A stretch of 43,886 bases of DNA from an uncultured Bacteroidota bacterium. Its GTDB lineage: Bacteria > Bacteroidota > Rhodothermia > Balneolales > Balneolaceae. Positions 41,658-43,886 of the stretch are shown one piece after another. The DNA lies in contig CAJXOH010000013.1 in assembly GCA_913057895.1 (NCBI GenBank), positions 1 to 43,886 on the forward strand, given 5' to 3'. The translations under genes were made by a program, and so were the position numbers. Position 1 is the first letter of the stretch; every line of letters begins with the position of its first letter. The notes beneath the pieces are model-generated. The model made no database searches, was not told the origin of the DNA, and saw only the letters and a list, made by a program, of their open reading frames with translations.

Positions 41658-43715
41658 ATGTCAGAAGACAAAAAAGGAAAATCACCATTTAAATTACCAA
41701 ACGTGGGAAATATTGGGGGCACGAAGAAAAAGAGTGCAACCTCAAAGGGAAATCCTAAGGGCCAAGGTGCGCAAAACACTCCTAAACAGGGTTCTGGTAA
41801 TGGTGACGGCAAAAAGCAGCCAAAGTTTCCTTTATGGATTTATGCAATACCAATTCTGATTTTAGTCTTTTTTCAAGCGTTTTTCCTTCCAGGGCAACCT
41901 TCCGGACAAATCAAGTACAGTGTATTTCTAGACTATGTTGAGCAAGGCTACGTAGATGAGGTAGTCATTGTAAATGGAACCCGAATCGACGGGCTTTATA
42001 CTGATAAAGCCATTACGGATGGAATTATTGATCCACCTAGTGAAGACCCTGATGCATTTCAAATGCCAGGACAAACACAAGGCAATCGATTTACCACGAC
42101 CATGCTTGAGGGTGATGACGTACGTAGTGTCCTTGATGCAAACGGGGTTGAGTATGATGTTCGTATTGAAGAGGATTGGTTTGGTGGATTACTCATGTGG
42201 CTATTCCCGATCATGCTGCTCATTATTTTCTGGATATTCATTTTCCGGAGAATGAATCCTGGTCAGCAGGTGCTTAGTATTGGCAAAAGCAAGGCGTCAT
42301 TGTATGACAAGCAGTCCGATAATAAGATTTCCTTCAAGGATGTTGCGGGTCTCGAAGAAGCGAAAGAGGAGGTAGAAGAGGTTGTTGAGTTCTTAAAGGC
42401 ACCCAAAAAATTTACCAACTTGGGAGGAGCGCTACCTAAAGGTGTGCTGCTTGTTGGACCTCCAGGGACGGGAAAAACATTACTTGCTAAAGCAACGGCT
42501 GGTGAGGCGGATGTTCCATTTTTCTCGCTAAGTGGATCTGATTTTGTTGAGATGTTTGTGGGTGTGGGTGCATCGCGAGTTCGCGATCTGTTTAAGCAAG
42601 CCAAGGAAAAGGCACCATGTATCATTTTTATTGATGAGATTGACTCCATTGGACGCAGTCGAGGACGCGGAATGATGATGGGATCCAATGATGAGCGTGA
42701 GAACACATTAAACCAGCTACTCAGCGAGATGGATGGGTTTAATAGTGATAAGGGTGTCATAATTATGGCAGCAACAAACCGCCCAGACACCTTAGACTCG
42801 GCCTTACTTCGTCCTGGTCGTTTTGACCGACAAATATTGATCGATAAGCCAGACCTAAACGGACGTGTTGAAATCCTGAAAGTACATGCCAAAAAGCTCA
42901 AGCTTGCCAAAAATATTGACATGAAGGTGCTTGCAGCTCAAACACCAGGATTTGCAGGAGCTGAGCTTGCCAATCTATGTAATGAAGCAGCATTAATTGC
43001 TGCTCGTCGCAAAAAGAAATCGGTTGGGATGGTTGATTTCCAAGATGCGATTGAGCGTGTTGTTGCTGGTTTAGAGAAGAAGAATAAACTTATCAGCCCG
43101 CATGAGCGTAAGATTGTTGCCTATCATGAATCTGGACATGCAATTGTTGGGTGGTTCTTGGAGCATACTGACCCTGTTCTCAAAGTAAGTATTGTCCCAC
43201 GTGGTTTTGCTGCACTTGGATATACCTTGCAAACTCCACTAGAAGATCGATTCCTAATGACGGTTGAAGAGTTAGACGATCGGATATGCGCATTGTTGGG
43301 AGGGAGGATAGCCGAAGAAATTGTCTTTGGTCGGATATCTACAGGTGCTCAGAATGATCTAGAGAGAATTACGAACCTAGCCTATGCCATGGTTGCAGAT
43401 TACGGTATGAGCGAGGAGCTTGGTTATATCTCACTCAAAGATTCCCAAAACCCTGACGCGAGTTATGGCATCAATAAGAAGTATTCGGACCACACATCGC
43501 AACGTATTGATGAGGCTGTCCGAAATATTATTGAGCGCAATCATAAACGGACTAAGGAGCTGCTTGAATCCCGTCGAGATCAACTCGAAGAGATGGCCCA
43601 AACGCTCTTGAAAAAAGAGGTCTTAACACAAAAAGATCTCAAAGAAATGCTTGGACCGCGACCACAAGACATTGAAGCACAAAATGTTGAAGAGACAAAA
43701 GAGGACGTTAGTTAA
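41658..43715 (+). CDS. ftsH: ATP-dependent zinc metalloprotease FtsH
   Basis: 685 aa, membrane-anchored AAA+ protease. A long basic, Gly/Lys-rich cytoplasmic head (1-50) is followed by helix [18 protein letters not shown], a periplasmic domain and a second helix [19 protein letters not shown]. The AAA domain has Walker A GPPGTGKT (267-274), Walker [12 protein letters not shown] and the second region of homology [20 protein letters not shown]. Peptidase HESGH (H490, E491, H494) lies in the C-terminal domain. It degrades unassembled membrane proteins and regulatory substrates. A 108-bp AT-rich gap precedes it. Its stop codon overlaps the first of five 11-bp repeats belonging to the next gene's upstream region. 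Confidence 0.96.
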   Translation: MSEDKKGKSPFKLPNVGNIGGTKKKSATSKGNPKGQGAQNTPKQGSGNGDGKKQPKFPLWIYAIPILILVFFQAFFLPGQPSGQIKYSVFLDYVEQGYVDEVVIVNGTRIDGLYTDKAITDGIIDPPSEDPDAFQMPGQTQGNRFTTTMLEGDDVRSVLDANGVEYDVRIEEDWFGGLLMWLFPIMLLIIFWIFIFRRMNPGQQVLSIGKSKASLYDKQSDNKISFKDVAGLEEAKEEVEEVVEFLKAPKKFTNLGGALPKGVLLVGPPGTGKTLLAKATAGEADVPFFSLSGSDFVEMFVGVGASRVRDLFKQAKEKAPCIIFIDEIDSIGRSRGRGMMMGSNDERENTLNQLLSEMDGFNSDKGVIIMAATNRPDTLDSALLRPGRFDRQILIDKPDLNGRVEILKVHAKKLKLAKNIDMKVLAAQTPGFAGAELANLCNEAALIAARRKKKSVGMVDFQDAIERVVAGLEKKNKLISPHERKIVAYHESGHAIVGWFLEHTDPVLKVSIVPRGFAALGYTLQTPLEDRFLMTVEELDDRICALLGGRIAEEIVFGRISTGAQNDLERITNLAYAMVADYGMSEELGYISLKDSQNPDASYGINKKYSDHTSQRIDEAVRNIIERNHKRTKELLESRRDQLEEMAQTLLKKEVLTQKDLKEMLGPRPQDIEAQNVEETKEDVS

Positions 43716-43766
43716 CATTACGCTAACAGTAGCCTAACACAACATTAACATTCCGTTAACGCTTAC
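43712..43766 (+). promoter_or_regulatory. Five YTAAC(A) repeats at exact 11-bp spacing (Pho-box-like)
   Basis: TTAACA, CTAACA, CTAACA, TTAACA and TTAACG begin at 43712, 43723, 43734, 43745 and 43756. Eleven-bp direct repeats of a 6-7-bp core are how OmpR/PhoB-family response regulators bind, and TTAACA is the half-site described for Bacillus PhoP. It sits 62 bp before the ATG of the next gene. Spacing is seen directly; the regulator is inferred. Confidence 0.55.
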
Positions 43767-43827
43767 CAAACTTTGCTAGCCCATCTTTAGTTAACTGTGA
43801 TCACTGCACAGATACTAATGATCTGCT

Positions 43828-43886
43828 ATGCGCTTTAGCTTCAATTTCCTCGTTTTCCTGTTCACTTTTGTGGGCGTACTTTCCAT
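43828..43886 (+). CDS. Partial gene, N-terminal signal peptide only
   Basis: The ATG at 43828 opens a frame encoding MRFSFNFLVFLFTFVGVLS, cut off by the window edge. The hydrophobic run after two polar residues looks like a signal peptide. The preceding 11-bp repeats suggest a phosphate-starvation or other response-regulator target such as a periplasmic binding protein or porin, but nothing in the visible codons identifies it. Confidence 0.45.
   Translation, partial: MRFSFNFLVFLFTFVGVLS

Noticed and set aside
42263..42922. 219-codon minus-strand ORF opposite ftsH
   Set aside because: Low-complexity Ser-rich antisense shadow of the AAA domain; the sense strand is clearly FtsH.
43712..43766. 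CRISPR or origin iterons
   Set aside because: Six-bp cores at 11-bp pitch are too short for CRISPR. No DnaA boxes or replication genes lie close by, and a response-regulator site fits better.

Overview
The window reads as a chromosomal stretch from a member of the Rhodothermota/Balneolota branch of the Bacteroidota superphylum. Supporting signs are secreted proteins ending in a type IX secretion (T9SS) type-A sorting domain with the YPNPFNP signature, several candidate promoters of the TTTG-N19/20-TAnnTTTG kind, an exbB-exbD-exbD operon, and a pterin carbinolamine dehydratase gene lodged between nuoM and nuoN. A pcd gene next to nqo13/nqo14 is a known peculiarity of the Rhodothermus marinus complex I locus. 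The assignment is an inference; there is no rRNA in the window.

Layout. 1-6.3 kb: a tandem array of three secreted, T9SS-sorted, HExxH zinc-peptidase-like proteins. Two share an essentially identical 650-bp 3' cassette, and a relic of a further copy follows the third. 6.25-6.66 kb: a gene-poor strip holding a possible integrase N-terminal relic, three GGGGAGTA repeats and tRNA-Pro(UGG). 6.8-11.5 kb (minus): rpsT-gpmI-clpC. 11.6-14.8 kb (plus): cmk and rpsA, the latter with long histone-H1-like tails, closed by a strong terminator. 14.9-16.2 kb (minus): a moxR ATPase and an unrecognised 85-aa gene. 16.2-17.1 kb: uppP.

17.1-31.5 kb is the centrepiece. The membrane-arm genes of complex I, nuoJK and nuoLM-pcd-nuoN, lie on the plus strand. 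Between them, on the minus strand, sits a complete eleven-gene Mrp-type cation/proton antiporter operon: E, F, G, two small MrpA-C-terminus-like genes, B, C, three MrpD/NuoM-like subunits and an unrecognised 74-aa membrane protein. Complex I pumps protons (or sodium) and Mrp exchanges sodium for protons, so the arrangement suggests the redox pump and the antiporter are co-managed.

31.6-38.2 kb: rpsF-rpsR-rplI, a DsbD-like thiol-disulfide transporter and a very large predicted outer-membrane protein with an abnormal start region. 38.3-41.5 kb: a TonB-energising ExbB/ExbD operon with a small membrane protein and a catalytically degenerate ThiL-like protein. 41.6-43.7 kb: ftsH. The final 170 bp holds five YTAAC repeats at exactly 11-bp spacing, resembling a Pho box, ahead of a gene cut off by the window edge.

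The most interesting items are the antiporter operon embedded inside the complex I genes, the peptidase array with an apparent third-ligand switch and recombination scars, the degenerate ThiL, and the terminal 11-bp repeat array.
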